Source of the DNA: Paraperibacillus marinus | Lineage (GTDB): Bacteria > Bacillota > Bacilli > Bacillales > DSM-1321 | Assembly (NCBI RefSeq): GCF_046237605.1 | Contig: NZ_CP143542.1 | Coordinates: 3,286,001 to 3,350,000, forward strand | Reading direction: 5' to 3' | Length of the DNA: 64,000 bases | In this document: positions 1 to 8,400 of the stretch, piece after piece | How positions within the stretch are numbered: the first letter of the stretch is position 1 | How the letters are laid out: each line of letters starts with the position of its first letter | Program-made: the position numbers and the translations under genes | The notes under the pieces: generated by a model | The model's database searches: none | Told to the model about the DNA's origin: nothing | What the model saw: only the letters and a program-made list of their open reading frames with translations

Positions 1-1078
1 GCCAAAGCCAGGATCCTGCAAGCTGTGCCCCATAGATAAAAAGGGCAAGCAGAGTTCCTTCCGTAAGAGTCAGCGAGCCATAGGCACCGAATCCATAAGA
101 ATAAAAGAGAAATGTACAAACAATGGACTGCAGCAGGTAATTGCTGATGGACATCCGTCCCACGGCAGCCGCCGGCGACAGGATATGCCTCACCTTTTCA
201 TTCTGAAGCAGGAGTGCGAAACCGGCAGCATATCCAATCGATAACAGAGGACCGCCTATACTGTCCTGCAGGAATAGGGTCAGGAAATTATATTCCGTAT
301 AGTATGGCAGCCATTTCACAATCATCGCAATCAGGAGGGTTATGGCACTGATTCTTGAAAGCAGTTTGCGGTGTGACGGAACATCCGAAAGCCAGCCCCG
401 CTTGGCAAAGCCAGCTCCTAAAAGGAGCATGGGGAAAATGGAAAAGAACAGTATAGGGGCATATGCGGGGTTATTCACCTTATACCACTCTCTGAACCGC
501 TCGCTGAAAATTTCCTTAAATGTTCCCTCCCGATAAATTTCCATTGTCTGGTGAAGTTCGTATGTATCGTTCACTGGCCGGCCGGTCTCCGGGGAAGCAA
601 GGGCTGCAAACAAGAACAGCAAAGAAAGGACCGCCGTAAAAATGATGCCCGACCAGGCCCCGATTGAGATCAGCTTCTTTCCGCTCCACTTCAGGCAGTA
701 AATCAGCAGCACCCCGAATACGGCATAAGTGATCAGAATATCGCCATGCCAGATTAAAAAAGCGTGAATGCAGCCAAACAGCCATAATATCAAGAGCCTT
801 CTTAAAAACAGCTTTGGAAATGAAATCCCCTTCCGTAGTGCACTTTCCTTAAGCAGGACTGCCCCAAAGCCGAACAGAAATGCAAATAATGGGTAAAAGC
901 TCGCCTGGGCAAACACATCTATAAGGATGTAAACCGCGGCATCCAGCTTCCCTGACCACCAGGTGAAGGGGTATTCTGCACCAGGTGAATGAAAATACGG
1001 CATGTTAACTAGGAATATTCCAAGTACGGCAATTCCCCTGATCATATCTATTGAAACAATCCGCTGATTACTTTTTAT
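1..1078 (-). CDS. DUF418 (YeiB-like) membrane protein, 3' end outside window
   Basis: The minus-strand frame is open from about 1078 to the window edge and reads as a multi-pass membrane protein. It begins near SIDMIRGIAVLGIFLVNM, the N-terminus typical of DUF418/YeiB proteins. It ends, still inside the gene, with the family's GRMSISNYLLQSIVC segment. No function is established for the family; a role in membrane transport has been suggested. No ATG, GTG or TTG lies between the upstream in-frame stop and residue 12. A strong Shine-Dalgarno (GGGAGGG) sits 7 nt upstream of an ATA codon at 1078-1076, which I take as the likely start; the first canonical start would be the ATG at about 1061. The C-terminus is missing. 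The family call is firm and the start is uncertain. Confidence 0.8.
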   Translation of the reverse strand, partial: MKSNQRIVSIDMIRGIAVLGIFLVNMPYFHSPGAEYPFTWWSGKLDAAVYILIDVFAQASFYPLFAFLFGFGAVLLKESALRKGISFPKLFLRRLLILWLFGCIHAFLIWHGDILITYAVFGVLLIYCLKWSGKKLISIGAWSGIIFTAVLSLLFLFAALASPETGRPVNDTYELHQTMEIYREGTFKEIFSERFREWYKVNNPAYAPILFFSIFPMLLLGAGFAKRGWLSDVPSHRKLLSRISAITLLIAMIVKWLPYYTEYNFLTLFLQDSIGGPLLSIGYAAGFALLLQNEKVRHILSPAAAVGRMSISNYLLQSIVCTFLFYSYGFGAYGSLTLTEGTLLALFIYGAQLAGSWLW

Positions 1079-1181
1079 GCAAAAACCCTCCCTTCTTGTC
1101 TTTCTTCCTTATTTTAGCGAATCTTCTGGAATTGATGAACCCCTTTTTACACCATGCCGCTATGAATTTACCCTGTTTGGC

Positions 1182-1208
1182 ACATTGTTCCCTCATGGGC
1201 ATAGTATA
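1182..1208 (+). promoter_or_regulatory. SigK-type promoter of gerP
   Basis: AC at 1182-1183 is followed, after 16 bases, by CATAGTATA at 1200-1208. This fits the SigK pattern AC-N16/17-CATAnnnTA and lies about 30 bases upstream of gerPA. gerP operons are known to be transcribed in the mother cell by SigK RNA polymerase with GerE. The site is read by eye. Confidence 0.65.
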
Positions 1209-1240
1209 AAGTAGAATTTTAGATAAAGGGATGAAAGCCT

Positions 1241-1462
1241 ATGCCCGCCATAGTAGGAGCCCTCCAGGTCCTTTCAGTCGGTGACAGCGGCGTTCTTAAC
1301 ATCGGTGATGTATATAAAATCGCCCCATTCTCTTTTTCCAAGACCTATGCAGGTGCCGGCTCCTTTAATACAGGCGATAAAATCTCCATAAACAACCAGG
1401 TCAGCTCCACTAATACCTTTGATTCTGATGGTGTCGATCAGCCTATATTCGCGAATTTCTAA
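1241..1462 (+). CDS. gerPA: Spore germination protein GerPA
   Basis: A 73-residue protein of the GerPA/GerPF family. It starts with MPAIVGALQVLSVGDSGVLN and carries the family pattern of a glycine-rich middle (AGAGSFNTGD) and a terminal DGVDQP segment. GerP proteins are made in the mother cell and are needed for germinants to pass through the spore coat to the inner-membrane receptors. It is the first gene of a complete gerPA-F operon behind a SigK-type promoter. Its paralogue GerPF closes the operon. I assign PA rather than PF by position; the two are hard to separate by sequence alone. The start has an AAGGGATGA ribosome binding site. Confidence 0.9.
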   Translation: MPAIVGALQVLSVGDSGVLNIGDVYKIAPFSFSKTYAGAGSFNTGDKISINNQVSSTNTFDSDGVDQPIFANF

Positions 1463-1492
1463 AAAGGCACTTTGCCGGTAAGGAGTGATTGC

Positions 1493-1687
1493 ATGGCACT
1501 CACATACAATATTCAGCAGTCGATTCACATCAATATGATCCGTATAGACGGAATGAGCCAATCCTCTGTCTTTCAAATAGGAAGCACAGGTGTCATTAAA
1601 TCGGCGGCAATCCAGTCAAACACCGGCGGCTTTTCAGCGGCTGCCCCGGAGGCCGTCCCGCTTGTACCGGCTGCCCCTTCCAGATAA
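1493..1687 (+). CDS. gerPB: Spore germination protein GerPB
   Basis: A 64-residue protein starting MALTYNIQQSIHINMIRIDG with the motif SSVFQIGSTG that marks GerPB. The C-terminus is rich in alanine and proline. The frame stays open upstream to 1472, but AAGGAGTGA sits 5 bases before the ATG at 1493, which decides the start. It lies 30 bases after gerPA in the gerP operon and should act with the other GerP proteins in coat permeability to germinants. Confidence 0.92.
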   Translation: MALTYNIQQSIHINMIRIDGMSQSSVFQIGSTGVIKSAAIQSNTGGFSAAAPEAVPLVPAAPSR

Positions 1688-1772
1688 ATGTGGGCATTCA
1701 CCCATTGAAATTTCCGGCATAACCTATGGTAAACACTTGCCGAAGAAGAGGTGAACTGCCCTGGAGACAGAT

Positions 1773-2357
1773 ATGCGCAATTATTTCATGCAGCTGCAAG
1801 GTTATCTCGAATATCAGGATAAGAGAATCAGGGAGCTTGAATGCGCCCTTCAGTCCCTGTCGGAGGAAGTCATGAAAATGAAGGAAAAGCCGGCCGTGAA
1901 TGTTGAGCGTATTGAATATCGCTTTGACCAGCTTAAGGTCGAGACGCTGGATGGCACCCTGAATATCGGCCTTAACCCTAATGAACTGCAGAATATGGAT
2001 GAATTCAAAGTGAACTCACAGGATATAAATCCCCCTTACCTTTTTCCAGAAAGGGACGCTGTGATCGATAATATTCGCAGCAATCTCGAAGTCTATATGA
2101 ATACAGAACTGGCAGAAAACCTGTCAAGGGCCGGGGCTGATAAGGGGCTGATGGATCCCTCTTATATCGATCTGCTGAAGGATGACATCCGCGGCCAGCT
2201 GCCGCAGAGGATCAGTCAGTATCTGGATGCTGCACCGCCGCAGGAAAGGTCTCCGGACCAGCTCCCGCAGCTGGCGGCAAAAATCACTGAAAGATTAAAG
2301 GGAGACATAGCCCAGGCCCTCTTTGCGATACTAAATGGGCCGCCAGCCAAACAATAG
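1773..2357 (+). CDS. gerPC: Spore germination protein GerPC
   Basis: A 194-residue protein. The N-terminal stretch (QGYLEYQDKRIRELECALQSL) is a predicted coiled coil. It is followed by VERIEYRFDQLKVETLDGTL, the conserved core of GerPC, and GLNPNELQNMDEF. The C-terminal half is hydrophilic and variable. GerPC is the largest member of the gerP operon and is required for normal germinant access through the coat. The start ATG has only a modest GGAG ribosome site 6 bases upstream. The 85-base gap from gerPB is the longest in the operon and holds no other gene. Confidence 0.92.
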   Translation: MRNYFMQLQGYLEYQDKRIRELECALQSLSEEVMKMKEKPAVNVERIEYRFDQLKVETLDGTLNIGLNPNELQNMDEFKVNSQDINPPYLFPERDAVIDNIRSNLEVYMNTELAENLSRAGADKGLMDPSYIDLLKDDIRGQLPQRISQYLDAAPPQERSPDQLPQLAAKITERLKGDIAQALFAILNGPPAKQ

Positions 2358-2368
2358 GAGGCAGTCAT

Positions 2369-2548
2369 ATGATTTTTAATGTAGTCAATAAAGATATATC
2401 TGTTGGAGAGATCAGGGTGACGGCGATCGCAAGCTCCTCCCTCCTCCTTGTCGGGGATGCAAGGACCATCCAGTTGGCATCCGCCCTGGATACACCGCCC
2501 GAAACTGTCACATTCGCACCGCTGGTCTCGTTCTCGCCAAAGGGATAA
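2369..2548 (+). CDS. gerPD: Spore germination protein GerPD
   Basis: A short 59-residue gene between gerPC and gerPE. It reads MIFNVVNKDISVGEIRVTAI, then SSSLLLVGDARTIQLAS, and ends FAPLVSFSPKG. GerPD family members share this length, the V-x-x-x-I-x-V-G start and the LVGD motif. AGGAGG lies 7 bases upstream of the ATG. It overlaps nothing: 11 bases separate it from gerPC and 3 from gerPE, consistent with a tightly packed mother-cell operon. Confidence 0.9.
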   Translation: MIFNVVNKDISVGEIRVTAIASSSLLLVGDARTIQLASALDTPPETVTFAPLVSFSPKG

Positions 2549-2551
2549 CCG

Positions 2552-2974
2552 ATGTTTCAGAGAAGAATATCCCAGCTTGGCCGTCTGAATATCAATACAC
2601 TTATCTTCAGTTCCACTGTAGAAATCGGGGATTCCTCACTCATTGACGCTACCAACTTCGTTTATGCCGTCCAAAGAGAAGCCGAATACTTTTCCGGGAA
2701 AGAGGGCAGTTTCAACGAACCATTATTTATCGAAAAAATGCAGCCTCCCCAGATAACCGAAAATGTCATCATGAATTATGAATCCATCAACCCATTCATC
2801 AAGGTCGGCTTTATCGATATAATCGGGGACACAGCCGCCTCAATCGTGCATATTGGCAGCACCTGTGATGTACGCCTGCAGTCAAAAATTAAAAATGTAC
2901 GGGATCTTATCGCAGAAAGGCCTCGTCCTAAGGGAACCCGCTGGCCCCTCACTCCCCTGGCAAAGAAAACATAA
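2552..2974 (+). CDS. gerPE: Spore germination protein GerPE
   Basis: A 140-residue protein beginning MFQRRISQLGRLNINTLIFS with EIGDSSLI near the N-terminus. It contains NPFIKVGFIDIIGDTAASIV and the closing VHIGSTCDV motif typical of GerPE. It starts 3 bases after the gerPD stop, which suggests translational coupling. The last about 25 residues (RPRPKGTRWPLTPLAKKT) are basic and look strain-specific. Role as for the operon: passage of germinants through the spore coat. Confidence 0.92.
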   Translation: MFQRRISQLGRLNINTLIFSSTVEIGDSSLIDATNFVYAVQREAEYFSGKEGSFNEPLFIEKMQPPQITENVIMNYESINPFIKVGFIDIIGDTAASIVHIGSTCDVRLQSKIKNVRDLIAERPRPKGTRWPLTPLAKKT

Positions 2975-3016
2975 ATTGATTTAATCAAAAGTCTTGAAAA
3001 GAAAGGGTGCTTTCAA

Positions 3017-3238
3017 ATGCCTTCAATAGTAGGCCCAGTCCAGATCACAAGCGTCAATTCAGGAGGAATCCTCCACTTTGGCGATGCTGTCGTTATTTCA
3101 CCAAAAGAAGCCACTAAGACAGCCAGCGGTTCAGGCTCTGGAAATGTAGGACTTTTTATTTTAACCAATAATCTGTTAAACGGAAATAATATCCTGGATA
3201 CAAATCTTGTCGATCAGCCAATGGTGGGCAATAATTAA
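3017..3238 (+). CDS. gerPF: Spore germination protein GerPF
   Basis: A 73-residue GerPA/GerPF-family protein (MPSIVGPVQITSVNSGGILH, then ASGSGSGNVG and NLVDQPM). It closes the gerP operon, 42 bases after gerPE, and is followed directly by a rho-independent terminator. It is similar in length and pattern to GerPA at the other end of the operon, as in other bacilli. The ribosome site AAAGGGTG lies 7 bases before the ATG. Confidence 0.9.
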   Translation: MPSIVGPVQITSVNSGGILHFGDAVVISPKEATKTASGSGSGNVGLFILTNNLLNGNNILDTNLVDQPMVGNN

Positions 3239-3248
3239 ATGATTCAGA

Positions 3249-3280
3249 GCAAGCGCCGGTAATCAGGCACTTGCTTTTTT
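3249..3280 (+). terminator. Terminator of the gerP operon
   Basis: Stem GCAAG-c-GCC / GGC-a-CTTGC followed by six T residues, 11 bases after the gerPF stop. Confidence 0.8.
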
Positions 3281-3333
3281 GTTGTTTTCTGTCAGCATTT
3301 AATATAGTCTGCCAATAATTTTTTGCAGGATTT

Positions 3334-3360
3334 TGAAACCATTTCAAGCCCTCAAACGAC
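3334..3360 (+). promoter_or_regulatory. ECF-type (SigX-like) promoter of the sigma factor operon
   Basis: TGAAAC at 3334-3339, a 17-base spacer, then CGAC at 3357-3360. B. subtilis SigX promoters have a TGTAAC-like -35 and a CGAC -10 with this spacing, so the operon is probably autoregulated. The site lies inside the open frame upstream of the sigma gene, which supports the TTG start at 3389. Confidence 0.7.
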
Positions 3361-3388
3361 TAATTTACAGTTGAAGGGGGAGAACCAT

Positions 3389-3928
3389 TTGGGAGAGATA
3401 CAAATGCTTATAGAAGACATATATGAAAAGCATTTTGACGATGTATACCATTATCTTCTTTATTTTACAAACAGCAGGGCAGAAAGTGAGGACCTGGCTC
3501 AGGAAACCTTCATCAAAGTCATGGAACATTATCCATCCTTCAGACGGAATTCCTCCCTGAAAACATGGATCCTGGCGATAGCAAGGCGGACAGCCATTGA
3601 TTCTTACCGGAAAAAGAAGCTGATTTCTCTACTGCCCGGGCTGCTCGGCAGCCTCCAAAAAAGCTCGGATTACACACCAGAGGAATACACCGACCGCAGC
3701 TCTGACTGGATGATCCTTCAGAAGGCCCTGGGAAGGCTTACGCCCAACTACCGGAATGTTGTCATCCTGAGGGGGTTAAAGGAATATTCCGTACGCGATA
3801 CTGCCTCCATTTTAGGCTGGAAAGAATCCAAGGTGAAAGTGGACTATCACCGTGCCCTTAAACAGCTGCAAAAATACCTGGGCAAAACCAATGAAGGAGT
3901 GGTGATTCTGAGTGAACAAAAAAATTAA
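3389..3928 (+). CDS. ECF-type RNA polymerase sigma factor (SigX-like)
   Basis: A 179-residue sigma-70 family protein. Region 2 contains AESEDLAQETFIKVMEHYPSF and KTWILAIARRTAIDSYRK, the core-binding and -10 recognition segments. Region 4 contains TPNYRNVVILRGLKEYSVRD followed by the helix-turn-helix SILGWKESKVKVDYHRALKQ. The frame is open from 3323, but AAGGGGGAG sits 6 bases before a TTG at 3389 and an ECF-type promoter ends at 3360, so TTG 3389 is the chosen start. The gene overlaps the next by 17 bases. The promoter type suggests the SigX group, which in B. subtilis controls cell surface charge genes. The exact regulon cannot be told from here. Confidence 0.88.
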   Translation: MGEIQMLIEDIYEKHFDDVYHYLLYFTNSRAESEDLAQETFIKVMEHYPSFRRNSSLKTWILAIARRTAIDSYRKKKLISLLPGLLGSLQKSSDYTPEEYTDRSSDWMILQKALGRLTPNYRNVVILRGLKEYSVRDTASILGWKESKVKVDYHRALKQLQKYLGKTNEGVVILSEQKN

Positions 3929-5081
3929 TGATGATTTCCTGGAGCCGCTGCGTACAAGACCAGGACTACAAGCAGACAGACATTTCAGGAATAATCTGAA
4001 ACACATGCTCCAAGCTGATTCAGATGAGCGGGGACAAACCCGGAAGCACCTCCACTGGCTGCCAAACCTGTTGACAGCCGTGCTCATGCTCACTGGCCTT
4101 TATATCGGCTCAGAAGTTTTAGTTAAGGAAAAGGCAGCCACAGAGCACGAGAAACCCGCTCAAGACTCGGCAGCCACAACAGAACCTTCCCTCTCAGAAG
4201 AAACCGCAGAAAAAACCCTGCTCGCTGCCTATCGGCATATGGCTGATCTGAATGACAGTGGAAAGCAAGATAATGGCGGAAGCAGTACCTTCCAGCAAGA
4301 CGGGGGACAGTACAGATTTTTAAGCCGTCCATTCAACACCCGGAAAAAAATTCTTTCTTATCTTGAAGAAGTGTTTACAAAAGAAAGAGCCCTTGAAATG
4401 TATAATCAACACGGCTTCATAAAAAAGGACGGCCGTATGGCTCAGCCAGTTTCCTTTAAAACCCCTGCCCTGCTTTGGGAAGGATCAGAGGTAACGGAAA
4501 TCATGCAGTACGGGAATGAAGGGTGGATAGCCGCCTATGAAATCCCATCTGTTTCAGAGAGCAAAAAGTTTGAGCAGCTTGATATTACCCTGCACTATGA
4601 AAACGGATGGAAAGTGAATGCCATCCTGCAATTCTGGAATGAAGCCGCCAGCAGGAATGATGGCCGGGCGGAATCCGGGCATCCGGCGCCATTCATTCTC
4701 ACCCAGAAAGAGAAAGCGGCCTACTCCGCCTTTTCCAAGGATCTGGACGAAGAGCATCTCCGCTTCCTGGATCCGATCAGTATCGCACGGCTGTATGGCC
4801 AGTCGATCCTTGACGAGAGACGCGATGTTACATATGCGCTCTATACCGATAGAGAGGGCTTTGTGCAATGGAAGTGGGAGGAGCATAAGAATTTCCCTGA
4901 AACAAAACAGGACAAAAACAAGACACGAAGCGAGTATGCCTCGCTATCAGAAGGTGAATTCATACGGACCGGAGATTATCAAGGCTTTATCAGATATAAA
5001 ACCCCGGCTGGTGAAATGGGCTTTCAGCTGGTCAGGGACGAAGATGGCATCTGGAATGCCGCCTTCACCCCCATTCAGTGA
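3912..5081 (+). CDS. Probable membrane-bound anti-sigma factor
   Basis: A 389-residue protein with a GTG start overlapping the sigma gene, a layout typical of ECF sigma / anti-sigma pairs. Residues 1-45 are cytosolic and charged (FLEPLRTRPGLQADRHFRNN), with the arrangement of an anti-sigma N-terminus. One membrane segment follows at about 48-70 (LPNLLTAVLMLTGLYIGSEV). The rest is a large extracellular part of more than 300 residues. A low-complexity linker at about 75-115 joins it to two folded-looking segments. I do not recognise a named extracellular domain. By analogy with RsiX it should hold the sigma factor at the membrane and sense envelope state. Its function is inferred from position and topology, not from clear homology. 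Confidence 0.7.
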   Translation: MNKKINDDFLEPLRTRPGLQADRHFRNNLKHMLQADSDERGQTRKHLHWLPNLLTAVLMLTGLYIGSEVLVKEKAATEHEKPAQDSAATTEPSLSEETAEKTLLAAYRHMADLNDSGKQDNGGSSTFQQDGGQYRFLSRPFNTRKKILSYLEEVFTKERALEMYNQHGFIKKDGRMAQPVSFKTPALLWEGSEVTEIMQYGNEGWIAAYEIPSVSESKKFEQLDITLHYENGWKVNAILQFWNEAASRNDGRAESGHPAPFILTQKEKAAYSAFSKDLDEEHLRFLDPISIARLYGQSILDERRDVTYALYTDREGFVQWKWEEHKNFPETKQDKNKTRSEYASLSEGEFIRTGDYQGFIRYKTPAGEMGFQLVRDEDGIWNAAFTPIQ

Positions 5082-5099
5082 TCAAGGATGCATAAAAAA

Positions 5100-5128
5100 A
5101 CATCAGGTGCCCCGTTGGCGCCTGATGT
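5100..5128. terminator. Bidirectional terminator between anti-sigma gene and hlpB
   Basis: A 12-bp stem (ACATCAGGTGCC / GGCGCCTGATGT, one G-T pair) with a 5-base loop. It is flanked by an A-run on the left and a T-run on the right, between convergent genes, so it can serve both. Confidence 0.85.
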
Positions 5129-5129
5129 T

Positions 5130-5429
5130 TTATTTTCTCCTGCTTTTTGCTTTGCGGATCTTTGGCATCCTTCCCGGCGGCTGCTTTTTGATCCATTTCA
5201 GGAAGCTGCGGATGGAGTCATCTCCCTGAAGTTTACCAATGGTATTGAGCCTCGCTGCCAGCTCCTCGTTGGTATAGAGCGCATGAATCTGCTTATGGCA
5301 AGGGATGCAAAGATAAGCGGAAGGCAGGAAGGTGCCTCCCATTTCTTTTGGAGTCAAATGGTGGACCGTTGTTTCCACTTCTTCACGGCCGCATAATTCA
5401 CAGGTTCCGATTCTGTTTTTATTGTTCAT
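5130..5429 (-). CDS. hlpB: HNH nuclease-like protein HlpB (YisB)
   Basis: A 99-residue protein with two CxxC pairs (CELCGRE and CIPCHKQIH) around an HHLTPKE motif, the layout of a zinc-binding HNH fold. Length, sequence and position next to addA match B. subtilis YisB, now called HlpB, which has been linked to AddAB-dependent recombination repair. The C-terminus is basic (KQPPGRMPKIRKAKSRRK), fitting DNA contact. AGGAGGATC precedes the ATG. In B. subtilis sbcD and sbcC lie between addA and this gene; here they are absent and hlpB follows addA directly. Confidence 0.85.
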   Translation of the reverse strand: MNNKNRIGTCELCGREEVETTVHHLTPKEMGGTFLPSAYLCIPCHKQIHALYTNEELAARLNTIGKLQGDDSIRSFLKWIKKQPPGRMPKIRKAKSRRK

Positions 5430-5449
5430 CCGATCCTCCTTTTTGAAAA

Positions 5450-5472
5450 AAGCCGGCTATATAAGCCAGCTT
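5450..5472 (-). terminator. Terminator after addA
   Basis: On the minus strand AAGCTGGC and GCCGGCTT pair around a 7-base loop, followed by a run of T, just after the addA stop and before the hlpB ribosome site. Confidence 0.7.
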
Positions 5473-5481
5473 TCACATGCT

Positions 5482-8400
5482 TTATAACCGGAGCAGATGA
5501 GCGCCGTCAAAGAAAAATAAATAACGTTCTGTTACTGGTTTTTTCAGGATTTGTTCAATGGCTGTTGAATAGTAAGAAATCTGGGTCCGGTATCTGTCTG
5601 CCAGGATATCCCTGGCCCCTTCAAAGCCGCTGTAATATCTCCCCTGTATGGCATCGGTCTTAAAGTCGAGCAGTACTGTCCCCTGATCGTCCTCAAAGAT
5701 GCAGTCGATGACGCCTTGGACAAGCACCCTCTCCTCCCCGTCCTTCCAGTCTCCATAAACTTCGGCTGCAGGTAAGGATAGATTGAAGGGCACTTCCCTT
5801 TGCACCGAATGGGCACTCCTGAGACGCCGGCCAATATCTGTTTCGAAGAATCCGGAGATCAGCGGCACGCTTACAGCAGCCGCCTGATCTTCGGTCAGCA
5901 GTTCCCTTTGAATCAGCTCTCCCACTTTCTCGCTGATGCGCTCAGGAGACACGTCCTCCCGCAGGTTGATATGCTGCATGACAGTATGCATGATGGTTCC
6001 CCGTTCAGACGGTGAAATGGATTTTTCCTGCATAAAGCGGGGTCGCGTAAGATACGGTTTCTTGAACTTATCCACTAAATCCGTCGAGGTTTCCGCATCC
6101 CTGATTTCAAGCTGGCGCTTGAGCTCTGACACCGACTGCTTGGAACGGAGGACAGCGGCCTCGGCATGGCCATACTGCCATTCCAGCTGATGTTTCACGG
6201 CCTCGCTGTATCCTGAAGCAAAATGGACAGGCTCTCCCTTTTCCACATCATCCAGCCAGCTGTCCTGCGTCACGGCTTCTTCCGCTTCGCCGGCAAGCTC
6301 CCCTGCCCCTACAATCGTGATATTCCAGCGGGAAGGATGCGATTCAATATCAGCCGCGCCCTGAGGAGGAGCTTCAAGAATGCCTGCTGCGCTTCCGTGG
6401 CGGACGACTGCAGGGCCGATCCAGTCCATATAGCTTTTCGCTCCCGCCCTTACATAATTTTTCAGGAGCCAGTCTTTGGATGTGCGGTGTACCGCCCAGT
6501 CGCTCAGGCTCTTTTCGGCATCCTTTACGGTCCCGATGAGGTACAGCTTTTCTTTAGCCCGGGTCAGGGCTACATACAGCACACGCATTTCTTCAGAGAT
6601 GGTTTCCAGCTGTTTCTTTTTCTTGAAGGCAAGCTGTGCGAGTGACGGGTAGGTGATCTGCAGCTCAGGATTCACATATTTTGCTGCAAAGCCAAGATCC
6701 TTATCCAGAAGATAGCTTTTGCGGATATCCATCATATTGAACTGCCGAGCGAGGCCGGCCGTGAAAACGAACGGGAATTCGAGCCCCTTGCTGGAGTGAA
6801 TGGTCATAATCCGGACAACATCCTCCTGCTCACTCAGCGCCCTGGCTGCCCCAAGGTCCCCGCCGCGTTCCTGCATTCTCTCAATGAAGCGAAGGAAACG
6901 GAAAAGGCCCCGGAAAGAGCTTTCTTCGTACTGCCTTGCCCGGTCATATAAAGCACGCAGATTCGCCTGCCGCTGCTTCCCTCCAGGCATTCCCCCGGTA
7001 AAATCGTAAAATCTTGTTTCACTGTACAGCTCCCAGATCAGTTCGGACAGCGAGCCTTCTCTCGCCATGGTTCTCCATCTTCCCAATCTGGTATGAAACA
7101 GATTGACTTTCTCATAAGCTGATTCCGTCCCGGCATCCGCTTCCCTGCAGAATACAGAAACCGCCTCATAAAAGGATGATCCCTTTGAATAAAGACGGAT
7201 CCTCGCCATTTCTTCCTCATTCAGTCCCACAATGGGAGACCTTAATACAGAAGCGAGCGGGATATCCTGGAGAGGGTTATCGATCACTTTCAGGAGGGAC
7301 ATCATGATGGCTACCTCTGTTGCTTCAAAATAACCTGTTGATAAGTTGGCATAGATCGGGATTCCCTGCTTCTTGAACTCCTCCATGATCTGGGAGGCCC
7401 AGGGCATGGAGCGCAGCAGAATCACAATATCCCTATACTGTACCGGCCGGCTCGTCTTCGTTTTCGCATCAAAAACCGGCCTTCTTTCATCAATCATCTC
7501 CTTGATGACCCTTGCCATCAGGCGCGCTTCACCCTGTGCCTTCTCAAGCTCCTCCCCCTCAAAGGCAGAATCGGCCCCTTCGCTGCTTCCAGGCTCTTCC
7601 TCCGATTCTCCGGAGGCGCTCTGGTCGATCAGCAGGAGGTCTATAGGATACGGCTCATTTTCCGGATAAGGCGCGCCTTTTTTCAATTCAGCATCTTCAT
7701 CATAATGAATCTCGCCGACGGTCATACCCATGATCTGCTTGAACAGGAAGTTCGTGCCGTCAAGCACCTCGCTGCGGCTCCGGAAGTTCTGGTTTAAGTC
7801 GATTTTCAGCCCGCCGTCTGTCCCTTCACGGGTAAAGCGGCTGTATTTCTGAAGGAAAAGGTTGGGCTCTGCCAGCCTGAACCGGTAGATGCTCTGCTTG
7901 ACGTCGCCAACCATAAACAGATTGCCGTTCTCTTCCCCGTCTGACGTCACCAGATTCAGGATGGTTTCCTGGACCATATTGGTGTCCTGGTATTCATCCA
8001 CAAGCACTTCCTTGAACTTCGCTCTGTAATCAAGGGCAGCCTCGGAAGGGATGAGCACTCCTTCGGCATCCCGCGCCGAAAGGATCTGCAGGCAGAAATG
8101 CTCCAGGTCAGAAAAATCGACCAGCCCTTTTTCCTTTTTCGCCTCGGAAAATCTCTCCCTGAACTGGGCAGCAAGCATGACCAGGGTTTCCGCAAACCCC
8201 TTCAGCTCTGCCATATCCCTGAGGAAGCTTTCCGGTCTGCGGGAGAAAAGTTCTTTTTTCAAGTCATCAATAATTTTCTTGGCACTGTCCCGGTATTTCT
8301 TTGACTGATCTGCCAGATCCTTGATATATTCCTTGCCGGATGCACGCTTTAGGGTTCCGAATGATACGTTCTGGATGAATTCATATAATTCATCCCAGCC

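Noticed and set aside
3323..3388. Upstream extension of the sigma factor gene
   Set aside because: It would include the promoter itself and has no ribosome site; the TTG at 3389 has both.
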